From Synechococcus sp. AG-670-A05 (GTDB taxonomy: Bacteria; Cyanobacteriota; Cyanobacteriia; PCC-6307; Cyanobiaceae): a stretch of 38,076 nucleotides of DNA. The position numbers and the translations under genes were made by a program. The notes below the pieces were generated by a model. It made no database searches and was not told the DNA's origin. It saw only the letters and a program-made list of their open reading frames with translations. Positions 15,915-24,290 of this stretch are shown one piece after another. The stretch lies in assembly GCA_003211535.1 (NCBI GenBank), contig QCSJ01000006.1:17501-55576 (forward strand), in the 5' to 3' direction. How positions within the stretch are numbered: the first letter of the stretch is position 1; each line of letters begins with the position of its first letter.

Positions 15915-16478
15915 ATGGCGCGTACCAACTATTACGAGGGTCTTGCGGCAGATTATTCCCGCCCTGGTCTTGTCAGTGAAGAGTTAAAGGCCAAGTTGAT
16001 TCAGCGTTCAGCTGAAATTGGCGTCCTCCAGGAGTCAACGCTCCCATCAATCGGTCCTGATTACACCCATGAGCAGATCGAAGCTGAAAATCGTGAATTT
16101 TGGCCAACGCACTGCGAGGCACTCCGCCAAGGTCGTGGTGATCTTTTGACCAAGGAGTATCGTCCTGATCTTGTATATCACTGCCAAGACGGTCCTTATA
16201 ATGGGATTACTGAACAGCAGAAGCGCGAAAAGCACTGGTGGGCTATTATTGCTCAACCAAATGTAACGATGGTATGGCCGATTGTTCAGTTTTGGGGTGA
16301 ATTCACCCACTTTGAGTGGATATGTCTTGATGACAATACTCATGAGCAGATTGCCAAAGGAAGTGTCTGTTGGGTACGCCGTGGCCATCGCGGAGGTTGC
16401 TACTACAAGAGTGAGCAGCTGACATTTGTTCGTGATGTATTCGCCTCTGAAGATCTTCTTAAACTGATCAGCGTTTAA
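15915..16478 (+). CDS. Small NTF2/SnoaL-like protein of unknown function
   Basis: The 187-residue protein starts at the ATG of MARTNYYEGLAADYSRPG; an upstream reading from 15852 exists but adds unlikely residues. The part from about residue 60 (NREFWPTHCEALRQGRGD and on, then YNGITEQQKREKHWWAIIA, and aromatic beta strands ending YYKSEQLTFVRDVF) has the pattern of an NTF2/SnoaL-like alpha+beta barrel. Such folds often bind small hydrophobic ligands or serve as enzymes, but I cannot assign an activity. It is divergent from the PfpI-family gene and convergent with the TPR/oxygenase gene, ending in a shared hairpin terminator. Confidence 0.68.
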   Translation: MARTNYYEGLAADYSRPGLVSEELKAKLIQRSAEIGVLQESTLPSIGPDYTHEQIEAENREFWPTHCEALRQGRGDLLTKEYRPDLVYHCQDGPYNGITEQQKREKHWWAIIAQPNVTMVWPIVQFWGEFTHFEWICLDDNTHEQIAKGSVCWVRRGHRGGCYYKSEQLTFVRDVFASEDLLKLISV

Positions 16479-16482
16479 TTGT

Positions 16483-16544
16483 CTTCCAATGAATGGATAT
16501 CACTCTCGAAATTTTTTTGAGGGTGATTTCCTTTGGAAGTTTTT
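16483..16544. terminator. Hairpin terminator between convergent genes
   Basis: An outer arm CTTCCAA (16483-16489) pairs with TTGGAAG (16533-16539), and an inner arm ATCACTCTC (16499-16507) pairs with GAGGGTGAT (16519-16527) with one G-T pair. TTTTT follows on the plus strand at 16540-16544. The opposite strand reads into A/T-rich sequence, so it may work both ways. It ends the NTF2-like gene. Confidence 0.7.
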
Positions 16545-17928
16545 ATTGAACATTAAAGGCGACACATACTCTTTCTTCAGTACTGCTCAGAGGAATTGTG
16601 CTATGTGGAAAGTAGCTCGGAAACATAACGGCTAAACCAGGTTCCGGCTCGATCTGAAGTTGAGACTCGTTTTCTGCTTTAGAGAAGCATAAATTTCCTT
16701 TACCACTTGCCAGAGTTGTACCTTGACCGCTAGGTACTCTCAAATATAAAACCCCGCTGTATTTAGCTTCGGGATGAATATGTCTCTTCTGAAATCCCTC
16801 CTCTTTAAGTATAACTCCCCATCCACTGAGCTTAATGGGTGTTGACCACTTACCTGTTAGTCCTTCCTGCTCTTTTCTTGGCATCTCGAGTAATATGTTT
16901 GTTAGTTTGTTCATGAGTTGACTGATTGCATTCGAGTTGTGTCTGCTTTTAAAGAGTTCGTGAGTTTGAAAACCTGAACGAGTTGGTTTACCTGCCCGAT
17001 TCCAAACAAGACTTTGATCATTTTTAATTTCATTTACTATTTCCTCAAGTATTGGATCATTATTCTTGAATATATGTTTGCGTTTAACTTGGATGTCAGG
17101 ATCGTATAATTTGCTCATGCTGATTTTATCTTGTTGGTCTTCAGGCAGTTCTAATACTGCAGCATGCCATCGAATAGCATCGAACGATTGCTTATTGTGC
17201 AACAGTTTGCTGACAGCTCTGTCCCAGTTTTTCTCTTCGATTGCCAAGTATACTTCTCGTATATTTGTATTGTTGAATCCTTCACGCTTACTACTTTCTC
17301 GTGAGCTTTGCGTTTGAGCAAGGCTGCTCAATCTTCTTAAGGCTTCTGGTGCATCTGGAACTATATTTAGGCATTCCTTGTATTCTTTAACGGCTTCATC
17401 AGTTCTGCCAAGGGTCTCCAGGAATCCTGCTAAATTGTAGTGCCCAAGAAACTCATTAGGTCTTATATTAACTACTTGCCTGTATACTTTTTCTGCAAAA
17501 TCATATTTTCCCGTTTCGGATAATACGATAGCGTAGTTTGTCAGTAAGCTTGGATCAGGTTTGAATTGCCCATGAATGGCTTCTTCAAGTATATTCTTGG
17601 CCTCACTCAATCGACCAGATTTGATTAAGGCTTCGCTTAATGCGCCAATAAGAGGCGGTGAAAATCTATCTTTTTTTTGTAAAATACTGAAGAGGTCGCT
17701 TGCTAGATTCCAGTATTGACTTTGTAGTGCAGTTTGTCCAATACTAAAAATAATCTGCGGTGGCAGTTGAGAGCTCTCGTTTTGGCCATAGATTTGTTGA
17801 AACAAGTCAAGAAACTTTTCAGATTTATTTGTTCCAATGAAATACCTTGCAGTTTCAATAAGAAGCTGAATATTATTCGGATCTTGCTTTAAATCCGCAC
17901 TGAGTTTTTGAGGATTGGTCTTCATCAT
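16543..17928 (-). CDS. TPR protein with C-terminal 2-oxoglutarate/Fe(II) oxygenase-like domain
   Basis: The 461-residue protein has about five tetratricopeptide-like helical pairs in its first 210 residues (for example KYDFAEKVYRQVVNIRPNEF and EAVKEYKECLNIVPDAPEAL). The C-terminal 150 residues match the putative 2OG-Fe(II) oxygenase family PF13759. KRHIHPEAKYSGVLYLRVP carries one histidine motif, and PGLAVMFPSYFPHSTIPL plus ERVCVAFNV carry the distal His and the Arg expected to bind 2-oxoglutarate. This architecture recalls hydroxylases that work on proteins or cell-surface sugars; the substrate is unknown. The gene is strongly AT-rich. It starts 33 bases beyond the terminator of the epimerase gene, so it is a separate transcript. 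Confidence 0.8.
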   Translation of the reverse strand: MMKTNPQKLSADLKQDPNNIQLLIETARYFIGTNKSEKFLDLFQQIYGQNESSQLPPQIIFSIGQTALQSQYWNLASDLFSILQKKDRFSPPLIGALSEALIKSGRLSEAKNILEEAIHGQFKPDPSLLTNYAIVLSETGKYDFAEKVYRQVVNIRPNEFLGHYNLAGFLETLGRTDEAVKEYKECLNIVPDAPEALRRLSSLAQTQSSRESSKREGFNNTNIREVYLAIEEKNWDRAVSKLLHNKQSFDAIRWHAAVLELPEDQQDKISMSKLYDPDIQVKRKHIFKNNDPILEEIVNEIKNDQSLVWNRAGKPTRSGFQTHELFKSRHNSNAISQLMNKLTNILLEMPRKEQEGLTGKWSTPIKLSGWGVILKEEGFQKRHIHPEAKYSGVLYLRVPSGQGTTLASGKGNLCFSKAENESQLQIEPEPGLAVMFPSYFPHSTIPLSSTEERVCVAFNVQ

Positions 17929-17961
17929 TGAGTACGGTTTGTTGATGGTTTTTCGGTATAG

Positions 17962-17993
17962 AAAAAAAGAGACGCCTTGCGGAAGGCGTCTCT
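17962..17993 (-). terminator. Strong intrinsic terminator after the epimerase-STAS gene
   Basis: AGAGACGCCTT (17968-17978) and AAGGCGTCTCT (17983-17993) form an 11-base-pair perfect stem with a 4-base loop. On the minus strand the stem is followed by an uninterrupted run of T (complement of 17962-17967). It lies 46 bases after the stop at 18039 and defines the end of the glgX/epimerase transcript. Confidence 0.93.
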
Positions 17994-18038
17994 CGATTCT
18001 ACAGAAATCAGTAGATCTGGGTTATTTAGATGTGATTA

Positions 18039-20201
18039 TTAGCCGATGATCTCAAACTCTTCGCCAAGCTCGGCATCTTTCAGTCCTTCAGAGATTTCAG
18101 GATTTAAACCTTTCAATTTGACAGAGAATGAGGCTCCACGCTGCTGTGCTGTGAACAGTAGATAGTTCCAGCCAGTGTCGTCGACAGACTTCAGATTAGT
18201 CATATCAAGTACAATTCCCTGAACACCGCTGAGTTTTTCCAACTCTTTTTTGAAGAGAGGTAGATTTTGCTTGGAGAGGTCTCCATCAAGTGCGAACTGA
18301 GCAATTCCACTATCGAAATTTATCAGATCCGTACTAAAGCCAAGTCCTGTCGGTTCGATGCGGACTCGAACCCGTAGAGACTTATCAGATTCAGGGAGGT
18401 TGACGATCATGTTCTCCTTGTCAAAATCAGTGTAATTCTTATCATCAATCCATACCTCTGAAAGCTCTACGCTACCTTTTGGAAGAAGATCAGGAGCAAC
18501 ATAGAGTTTATTATCAGGCCAACCCTGAGGATTAGGCTTGAAGTAAAAGTCCATCGGTTGCTTGTTTACCAACAGATTCGAATAGATTGCAGCGAGGAAG
18601 CAAAGTTCGAAAGAGTGATAGCCAGCCATCGAGTGACTGCCCTTGCCACGTTCTGAGCCGAGGGCATAAGGTTGGCCGTTGGCTAGCACATTGAAATAGA
18701 TACCACCAGACTCGTAGTCGAGGAACCAGCCGTTGTAGAAGGCCGTTCCTTCACGAGCAAAATTCAGGTATTCAGGTTTGTCGTCATAGACGCCAGCCAT
18801 GATGTAGTAAGCGAGGATTCCTTGCTCCTGCTGCCACCATGCTTTGCGATCGTGCCAGACACGGCGATAATTTTCTTCGCCCTCCTTAAGAGTTCTTTCC
18901 ATCATGTCGTACCAGCCACCCCGCTGGGTATCACAACCTGAACCTGGAATGGCATCTGCAATTTGGTGAGCAAATGTCTTGTAGCTCTCCTTGGGCATCA
19001 AGCTGTGCATTCTTGTCAGGTTCCAGGCAACCTTGAGGTTGTGGCCAACAACACAGCGGGCTTGGTGAATTCCCCATTTCAGATCATGCGTCCAGTCATC
19101 GTAGAACTTTTCGTTCATGAAGGGGCTGTAGCCATAATCAGGGAAATGTTCGCAGATAGTATCGAACGTATCTTCGAGAAACTTTGCGTAACTTTCTTCG
19201 CCGGTTGCGAGATAGAGATTGATCAGATATGCCGGAGCATGATCACCAACAGAGTTCCAGTTCTTCTTCGCCTTATTAACTCCGAGTGAATCTGCTTTCG
19301 CGTCAAAAGTTACTGGGTCAACATGCGAATAATATCCTCCGTATGGACCATGATCTTTGTAGTAACGGTTGAGGAAAGCGATTGTGTGATCGATGTCATT
19401 CCGAATGCCATCGCCACCTGTGAGTCGCCAAGTTTGGGTGGGGCCTGCCAGTGCATAAATTTGCTCGTAGCAAGGAATAGCATTCCCGCCTTCATCTCCA
19501 CCAGCGGTTGATCCCATATATTTGCGAACACTGCCGTTATCTTGAATGTCAATTTGACTATACCAATAGCAAATCCCTTCGCTCTTATTTTGGTGCCTGA
19601 AATGCCTTTGCATGTATTCTGTACCGTTGACTGCTGCTTCAAGGGCTCGTTCGTCCCCAGTCATCATGTAAGCAGTCGCGAATCCATAAATCAATCTTGA
19701 AATGGTATCAAGATTTTGGATACCATCCTGTTTTTTCCCTTCTGCACTGAGATCAGTTCTGAACTTCTTGAAGTCGATTGGTTCGCCTTCAACAACTTGG
19801 AATTGAGCTTCAAGGTAGAAATTCAGTAGTTGTTGGATTTGATGGATCCACCAGTTCTGTTCTTCAAAGCGCAGATCACCTTTGTCGCGTCCAAAAAGCA
19901 GGAGATGTTTGGCTTCGAATTTTAGTCGATCGTTTTCTGGATAGAACAGGCCATAAACGTGGATAAAACGATCTACTACAAGAATGTGATTGAGATCTGG
20001 AGCCATTTGGAATGGCTCTCCTAGGTTTCTTACTAGTTCTGCATAAGCGGCATCTGTAATTTTTACGGTGAACATCCGCCCATCAGATGTTTCCAGCTCG
20101 ATTTCACCTTGGCAATCAAAAGTTTCTGGGTAAGAAACGCTTCTGATGTAGCCAGCAATTAGGTCTGAGAAGGGAAAATCTAGTTGATTCTTGGAAGCCA
20201 T
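18039..20201 (-). CDS. N-acylglucosamine-2-epimerase-like protein fused to a C-terminal STAS domain
   Basis: This is a 720-residue multidomain protein. Residues 1-130 form a beta-rich domain I do not recognise. Residues about 160-545 form an (alpha/alpha)6 barrel like that of N-acylglucosamine 2-epimerase / cellobiose epimerase, with VVGHNLKVAWNL (H387), AWWQQEQGIL (455-463) and GYHSFELC (H529) at the places where the family carries its catalytic His and acidic residues. Several family-typical positions differ, for example Lys after GHNL, so the reaction may differ. Residues 560-625 form a beta linker. Residues 631-718 match a STAS (anti-sigma antagonist) domain: FALDGDLSKQNLPLFKKEL, IVLDMTNLKSVDDTGWNY. 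The usual phosphorylatable D-S-[ST]-G is D-D-T-G here. It follows glgX by 59 bases on the same strand, and a strong terminator comes after it. Confidence 0.85.
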   Translation of the reverse strand: MASKNQLDFPFSDLIAGYIRSVSYPETFDCQGEIELETSDGRMFTVKITDAAYAELVRNLGEPFQMAPDLNHILVVDRFIHVYGLFYPENDRLKFEAKHLLLFGRDKGDLRFEEQNWWIHQIQQLLNFYLEAQFQVVEGEPIDFKKFRTDLSAEGKKQDGIQNLDTISRLIYGFATAYMMTGDERALEAAVNGTEYMQRHFRHQNKSEGICYWYSQIDIQDNGSVRKYMGSTAGGDEGGNAIPCYEQIYALAGPTQTWRLTGGDGIRNDIDHTIAFLNRYYKDHGPYGGYYSHVDPVTFDAKADSLGVNKAKKNWNSVGDHAPAYLINLYLATGEESYAKFLEDTFDTICEHFPDYGYSPFMNEKFYDDWTHDLKWGIHQARCVVGHNLKVAWNLTRMHSLMPKESYKTFAHQIADAIPGSGCDTQRGGWYDMMERTLKEGEENYRRVWHDRKAWWQQEQGILAYYIMAGVYDDKPEYLNFAREGTAFYNGWFLDYESGGIYFNVLANGQPYALGSERGKGSHSMAGYHSFELCFLAAIYSNLLVNKQPMDFYFKPNPQGWPDNKLYVAPDLLPKGSVELSEVWIDDKNYTDFDKENMIVNLPESDKSLRVRVRIEPTGLGFSTDLINFDSGIAQFALDGDLSKQNLPLFKKELEKLSGVQGIVLDMTNLKSVDDTGWNYLLFTAQQRGASFSVKLKGLNPEISEGLKDAELGEEFEIIG

Positions 20202-20260
20202 GATTCGGATTTGTGGAAGTTGGTTGAATTTTCTATTAAAATTAAGTGATGAGTGAAGCC

Positions 20261-22426
20261 CTAGCTGGATGCTCGGGAGGCGAGAACCACAATGCTTCGG
20301 CCTGTCACAACATAACTGCTGTCGTGAACAGCAATCTGTTGTTCAGGTGGGCTGATGTCGTTGGGAGAGGGCAGCGAGGTATCGATAGCTCGATACCATT
20401 GAAGCCCGTCAACTTTTGGAATGTCAAATTCAATTCCATCCCAATACATATTAAACATAACGTGAATATTGTTTGTATGATTCGTGTCTTCAGCGGTATC
20501 TCCTAGCGTCATAGCTAGGCATCGGGAATTCGAATCGTCCCAGCCAGGGTTATTGAGTTTTGTGCCATGCCATGATATATCGTACAGGCCATACTTGTTG
20601 CAGTCACCCGTGAAATAGCGCCCTTTAAAGTGATCTATATATCTCCTTCTCTTCTCCATTAGGCAAGACCAGAACCGTATCATTTCTTGGCTTTGTTTGT
20701 TTTCAATCTGCTCCCAGTTGAACCAGTTTATTTCGTTGTCGTGGCAATAAGTGTTATTGTTGCCTCCCTGACTTCTCATGAATTCATCGCCGGCAACTAT
20801 CATTGGAACTCCCATCGAGAGCATGTGAATAGTCGCAAAATTCTTGACTTGTCTTTTCCTTAGGTCATTGATCCATTGGTCTTGCGTTTCTCCTTCTGCT
20901 CCACAGTTCCAGCTGACATTGTCGTCGATCCCGTCATTGTTTCCTTCGCCATTAGCCCAGTTATGTTTTTCATTGTATGCGGTTAAATCATAAAGCGTAA
21001 ATCCGTCGTGAGCTGTGACGAAGTTGACGCTATTTGTGGGCTCATGATGACGACCTTCGTAGAGGTCCGCACTTCCTGTAATGCGCCCAGCTACCTCGCC
21101 AATGATGCCAGGCTCGCCCTTGATGAAGTTACGAATGCAATCGCGATATTTACCATTCCATTCTGCCCACCGTGCGCCAGGAAAAGAGCCAATCTGGTAA
21201 AGTCCTGCCGCGTCCCAGGCTTCTGCAATCACTTTGGATTGTCCAAGTAAATCATCCAATTCAATTGACCAGACAACAGGAGGATGCTCAAGCGGTTCGC
21301 CATCTTCGCCTCGACTCAGGACAGAACCTTCATCAAAGCGAAAACCGTCCACATGCATTTCTTTCACCCAGAAGCGCAGTGAATCAATAATGAGCTTTTC
21401 GCCGACTGGATGATTGCAATTAAAGGTATTACCACAGCCCGTATAGTCGTAATAAAATTCCTTGCTATTATCAGGGCCGGTCAGGTAATAGTATGAACTA
21501 TTGTCAATTCCTTTGAAGCTAAACGTTGGCCCTTGGTGATTGCCTTCATCAGTATGATTATAGACAACATCCAAGATAACTTCTAGTCCAGCCTTGTGAA
21601 GAGCTTTGACCATATCTCTGAATTCATCAATGTGTTTGCTTGTGTCTTCGTTGACGCAGTACCCTTGATGAGGTGCAAAGTACCCCATGGTGCTATACCC
21701 CCAGTAATTAACTAATTTGCGCCCTTCGTGTTCCTTGGTTACGTCTGTGTGGTCAAAGCTGCAGACTGGCAGCAGCTCTACTGCTGTGATGCCAAGTGAC
21801 TTGAGGTAAGGGATTTTCTCAATCAGTCCCAAGTAAGTTCCAGGATTGGCAACCCCACTTGTTGGGCTTTTTGTGAAGCCGCCTACGTGCATTTCGTAGA
21901 CGATCGTTTCGGACATGGCTCGTTTAAGAGGTTGATCGCCCTCCCAGTCGTAGTTGTCGGTGTCGATGACAACACTTCTCATACTCTTATAGAGATTGTC
22001 GCCTGGCATGCAGGCTGGTCCCCTCTCCCAGAGATTTAAACAGTTGCCCTTTGAATAAGGATCAACCAGTACCTTTTCGAAGTCAAAGCGATGTCCGTTC
22101 CAGGTTTCATCCGGCCCATCTACCCTGTAGGCATAGCCCATGCCTGGCAAGACTCCTTCTACAAATGTGTGCCAGATATTGAAGCTGCGATTGTCCTCGC
22201 TGCTCAGTTCAATGACTTTGACTGGTTCTAGGTCGTCAGGTTTTGTGAAGATGAGAAGCTGAACTCTATTGGCGCTTGAGCTGTATAAAGAAAAATTTGT
22301 TCCCCCTGATTCCGGTGTGCTCCCGAATGGATGTGGCGAGCCTTTGTAGCGACGAAATGAAGTGCCCTCTGGTTCAAGCGGATTTCGCTTAAGGCTTTCT
22401 TCGTGCATGGGTGTGCTCGTTGTCAT
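20261..22426 (-). CDS. glgX: Isoamylase-type glycogen debranching enzyme (GlgX)
   Basis: The 721-residue GH13_11 enzyme hydrolyses alpha-1,6 branches of glycogen. A CBM48-like domain (SPHPFGSTPESGGTNFSLYS) is followed by the barrel: YEMHVGGFTKSPTSG, LLPVCSFD, ILDVVYNHT (region I) and VDGFRFDEGSVLSRG with nucleophile D365. VIAEAWDAAGLYQIG has acid/base E402, and FVTAHDGFTLYDL has D474. The usual Leu-Ala after the nucleophile is replaced by Glu-Gly. It is upstream of the epimerase-STAS gene and probably co-transcribed with it. Its base composition is AT-richer than the GH13 genes at 7.4 and 12.1 kb, pointing to a different history. Confidence 0.93.
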   Translation of the reverse strand: MTTSTPMHEESLKRNPLEPEGTSFRRYKGSPHPFGSTPESGGTNFSLYSSSANRVQLLIFTKPDDLEPVKVIELSSEDNRSFNIWHTFVEGVLPGMGYAYRVDGPDETWNGHRFDFEKVLVDPYSKGNCLNLWERGPACMPGDNLYKSMRSVVIDTDNYDWEGDQPLKRAMSETIVYEMHVGGFTKSPTSGVANPGTYLGLIEKIPYLKSLGITAVELLPVCSFDHTDVTKEHEGRKLVNYWGYSTMGYFAPHQGYCVNEDTSKHIDEFRDMVKALHKAGLEVILDVVYNHTDEGNHQGPTFSFKGIDNSSYYYLTGPDNSKEFYYDYTGCGNTFNCNHPVGEKLIIDSLRFWVKEMHVDGFRFDEGSVLSRGEDGEPLEHPPVVWSIELDDLLGQSKVIAEAWDAAGLYQIGSFPGARWAEWNGKYRDCIRNFIKGEPGIIGEVAGRITGSADLYEGRHHEPTNSVNFVTAHDGFTLYDLTAYNEKHNWANGEGNNDGIDDNVSWNCGAEGETQDQWINDLRKRQVKNFATIHMLSMGVPMIVAGDEFMRSQGGNNNTYCHDNEINWFNWEQIENKQSQEMIRFWSCLMEKRRRYIDHFKGRYFTGDCNKYGLYDISWHGTKLNNPGWDDSNSRCLAMTLGDTAEDTNHTNNIHVMFNMYWDGIEFDIPKVDGLQWYRAIDTSLPSPNDISPPEQQIAVHDSSYVVTGRSIVVLASRASS

Positions 22427-22443
22427 TTCAGGGACAGTCGGTG

Positions 22444-22611
22444 ATGGCGTCGTGGGATTTTTTCTGGATCCCTTCGATGCTATTGACTGCTGTGCAGGCG
22501 AACCCGCACACGCTCCTCTTGAATAGCAGTGATCTCTGCCAGTGGACCTTGAAAAAGGAACTTTGTCTTGATTTGGCGAAGTACCTTGACAATGGCTTGT
22601 GCACTGACTAA
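22444..22611 (+). CDS. Possible small secreted cysteine-containing protein
   Basis: A 55-residue frame from ATG at 22444 starts MASWDFFWIPSMLLTAVQA, which could be a signal peptide. It continues with a short mature part holding three cysteines (SSDLCQWTLKKELC and NGLC). AGGGAC lies about 11 bases upstream. It fills the 181-base spacer between glgX and the bicA-like gene and is divergent from glgX. It ends by overlapping the last bases of the opposed transporter gene (4 bases). The evidence is composition and placement only, so it may be chance. Confidence 0.35.
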   Translation: MASWDFFWIPSMLLTAVQANPHTLLLNSSDLCQWTLKKELCLDLAKYLDNGLCTD

Positions 22612-24287
22612 CCGAGTATTTTTGTGTGCGCCTGTTGAAGGGCTTCTAGCCGCGTGTCTGTTGTCACGTCGACGCCGAAGCGTTTCAGTCGCTCTTTCGG
22701 TTTTTGATTTGCTCCGGCAACGATTGCGAGTCGACCAAGGGATTCAGCTTCCTGCACCATGCGCTCGATAGCCAATGATGCGGTGACCCCAATTCTTGGG
22801 ACATCAGAGATGTCAAGAATCAGAACTTTATAGTTGCTAATTAATCCAATACGAGCACTGATCCCTTTGGCTGCTCCAAAACTCAGTGGACCTCGTAATC
22901 GAAAGAGCATCAGTTTGTTTCCACAGGCTTCCATAAGTATTTGCTCCTCTTGGCTTAGGTCCCCGATCTGGTGGTTCCCACCCATTTGAGGGTTGTCGTG
23001 ATCCATGCTCTGAAGTTGGGTCTGCGTGATGGCATCCACTGTCAGCATGTTGGCGACGAACATCCCCACCAGCACCCCCCAGATCAGGTCCCAGAAGACA
23101 GTCATCAGCATCACGGCGTACATCAGTGCTGCGGTTTTGACCGAAAGCCGGTGAGCCCTGAGCAGAAAGCCCCAGTCGATGATGTCGAGCCCAACCTTGA
23201 TCAGTATCCCCGCAAGCAAGGCTGTAGGGATCTCTGCCGCTAGCGGACCCGCACCAAGAAGCACAAGCAGCAGCACCAAGGAGTGGGTCATGCCTGAGAT
23301 CGGCGTCGCACCCCCCGATTTGATATTTATGACTGTGCGCATCGTGGCTCCAGCACCGGGAAGGCCTGAAAGCAGTCCTGATGCAGTGTTCGCGATTCCC
23401 TGTCCAATCAGCTCTCGGTTGGAGTCATGGTTCGTCTGGGTGATGTTGTCTGCCACCAGCGACGTCAATAATGAGTCGATTGCTCCAAGTAGGGCCAGCA
23501 CTACGCCCGCCTTCAGCAGTTCCGGCAGATGCTGACCGAAATTCGGCATTGCAAACCGGAGCCCTCCGTCCGGAATGGCTCCGATGCGGTTCAGGGGTTC
23601 CAGTCCCAACGACTGCAATCGGTCGTCGTTGAACATCAACATCGACAAAGGCGTCACGATCAGCAGGGCCAAAAGCGGTGATGGCACCCACTGGCGAATC
23701 CGGATCGGCGTAAGGAACACCACCGCAAGGGTCATCACGCCAATGCTGACCGCTGCAGGATTCGGCAACGGCTGTTCGGCCAGTGTCGTCAGGCATCCGA
23801 CGACTCCTCCTGTTGTGGTCACTCCCAAGAAGGGGCCGATTTGAAGGATCAGGATGATGAACCCGATTCCGGACATGAATCCCGAGACCACCGAATAGGG
23901 CACCAGGGTGATGAAACGTCCAAGGCGAAGCACTCCGAGCAGTGCTTCGAAGACGCCACCGATCGCCACAGCAGCCATGACCAACGGCAACATCTCACCG
24001 GCCGACAGGCCTGTTGTTACTCCAATGGCGGCCAGGCTGGAGACCACGCCTGCCACCGTGACGCTCATGGGCCCAGTCGGCCCGCTCACCTGGGACGGGG
24101 TCCCCCCGAACAGAGCTGCGACGAACCCTGTGACGATGGCGCCGTAGAGGCCGTAAATCGCTCCTCCTGGACCCAGGGCTGCATTTCCGAAGGCCAGAGC
24201 AAGAGGCAAAGCCACTACGGCTGCGGTCAGCCCCCCCAGAAGGTCTCCCCGCAGATTGCGCGTGTGCAAGCCGTGAATCAAAGCCAT
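22608..24287 (-). CDS. bicA: SulP-family anion permease, BicA-like bicarbonate transporter
   Basis: The 559-residue inner-membrane protein has ten or more hydrophobic segments and a C-terminal STAS domain (about residues 430-550). The N-terminal part (NLRGDLLGGLTAAVVALPLALAFGNAAL) and FGGTPSQVSGPTGPMSV are typical of SulP transporters and closely match the BicA sodium-dependent bicarbonate transporters of cyanobacteria as I remember them. In those, this family supplies HCO3- to the CO2-concentrating mechanism. Sulfate or another anion remains possible. The gene starts 3 bases after a thioredoxin-like gene ends on the same strand, so the two form an operon. The STAS domain has no canonical D-S-[ST]-G motif. 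Confidence 0.82.
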   Translation of the reverse strand: MALIHGLHTRNLRGDLLGGLTAAVVALPLALAFGNAALGPGGAIYGLYGAIVTGFVAALFGGTPSQVSGPTGPMSVTVAGVVSSLAAIGVTTGLSAGEMLPLVMAAVAIGGVFEALLGVLRLGRFITLVPYSVVSGFMSGIGFIILILQIGPFLGVTTTGGVVGCLTTLAEQPLPNPAAVSIGVMTLAVVFLTPIRIRQWVPSPLLALLIVTPLSMLMFNDDRLQSLGLEPLNRIGAIPDGGLRFAMPNFGQHLPELLKAGVVLALLGAIDSLLTSLVADNITQTNHDSNRELIGQGIANTASGLLSGLPGAGATMRTVINIKSGGATPISGMTHSLVLLLVLLGAGPLAAEIPTALLAGILIKVGLDIIDWGFLLRAHRLSVKTAALMYAVMLMTVFWDLIWGVLVGMFVANMLTVDAITQTQLQSMDHDNPQMGGNHQIGDLSQEEQILMEACGNKLMLFRLRGPLSFGAAKGISARIGLISNYKVLILDISDVPRIGVTASLAIERMVQEAESLGRLAIVAGANQKPKERLKRFGVDVTTDTRLEALQQAHTKILG

Positions 24288-24290
24288 GGC

